This document shows positions 12,422-12,576 of a DNA stretch of 12,576 bases, in pieces. Each line of letters begins with the position of its first letter. The first letter of the stretch is position 1. The position numbers and the translations under genes were made by a program. The notes under the pieces were generated by a model. The model saw only the letters and a program-made list of their open reading frames with translations. It was not told where the DNA came from and did not search any database. Source of the DNA: Mobilitalea sp. (lineage in GTDB: Bacteria > Bacillota_A > Clostridia > Lachnospirales > Lachnospiraceae); the NCBI GenBank assembly GCA_029974875.1, contig JARKQP010000344.1:1-12576 (forward strand), read 5' to 3'.

Positions 12422-12487
12422 CAAAGATTGAAATGATAAAATCGTCGGCACCCAGCCCCACTGAAACGCCTGAGCCGGTCAACCATA

Positions 12488-12576
12488 CTAACTTCTGTCT
12501 GTCATAACCTGTCTGATTTCCCCATAAGTTTTATAAGGCTCCGGGATCTCTGGGATTAATTGTCCCATTGTGCTTC
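12488..12576 (-). CDS. Possible C-terminal end of a minus-strand gene entering from the right edge
   Basis: The minus strand is open from the window edge to a TAG at 12490-12488, giving 28 residues that include GQLIPEIPEPYKTYGEIRQV. Composition is protein-like, but other minus-strand frames here also read plausibly, and there is too little sequence to name a family. The 66 bp between it and the AraC stop hold no clear terminator. Confidence 0.25.
   Translation of the reverse strand, partial: STMGQLIPEIPEPYKTYGEIRQVMTDRS

Noticed and set aside
12271..12486. A 71-codon minus-strand frame at the end of the AraC gene
   Set aside because: Mostly antisense to the conserved AraC helix-turn-helix, with no ribosome site.

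Overview
The window looks like a chromosomal segment from a gut-type, low-to-mid GC Firmicute, most likely a Clostridia/Lachnospiraceae member. I infer this from the strong AGGAGG ribosome sites, several TTG/GTG starts, the butyrate kinase, the ROK and AraC regulators, and a ribbon-helix-helix leader typical of that family. No rRNA, tRNA, CRISPR array, phage gene or intact insertion sequence is visible.

Layout. (1) 1-122, minus: the first 40 codons of a sugar-phosphate isomerase/epimerase-type TIM barrel. A promoter flanked by LacI/cre-type operators lies upstream, with three copies of one 14-bp sequence in all. (2) 428-1576, minus: an MFS transporter. (3) 1853-2095, plus: a small coiled-coil protein whose 3' end runs through a terminator hairpin, so it looks truncated. 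(4) 2116-3771, minus: an AAA_14/DUF4143-type ATPase in a clearly AT-rich island, followed by about 400 bp without an intact gene that holds a probable gene relic. (5) 4186-5304, plus: a ROK-family repressor, converging on a Gfo/Idh/MocA oxidoreductase (5641-6819, minus). A bidirectional terminator and a ten-unit 16-bp tandem repeat lie between them. (6) 6820-7093: a divergent promoter region with two good sigma-A promoters. It drives the oxidoreductase leftward and, rightward, a tight pair of TIM-barrel isomerase/epimerase-like genes (7094-8068, 8075-8998). (7) 8999-9229: two long hairpins. (8) 9230-10363, minus: a lone, divergent butyrate-kinase homologue. (9) 10755-11069, minus: a small NIPSNAP-like alpha-beta barrel protein. 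(10) 11588-12421, plus: an AraC-family activator. Its leader is duplicated about 1 kb upstream and is interrupted by a roughly 290-bp insert carrying a truncated ribbon-helix-helix reading frame.

How the genes may work together. The oxidoreductase, the TIM-barrel pair, the ROK regulator, the MFS transporter and the edge TIM barrel fit a locus for import and oxidation/isomerisation of an unusual sugar, cyclitol or glycoside through keto intermediates. The substrate cannot be read from sequence. The edge TIM barrel is a clear paralogue of the 7094 gene: 19 of the 40 N-terminal residues are identical without gaps. The two copies therefore bracket the locus under different control, LacI-type operators at the left and probably ROK in the middle.

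The accessory signals are the AT-rich ATPase island, the gene relics, the tandem array grown from the 3' end of the oxidoreductase gene, and the duplicated, insertion-split AraC leader. They suggest a region that has been repeatedly rearranged.
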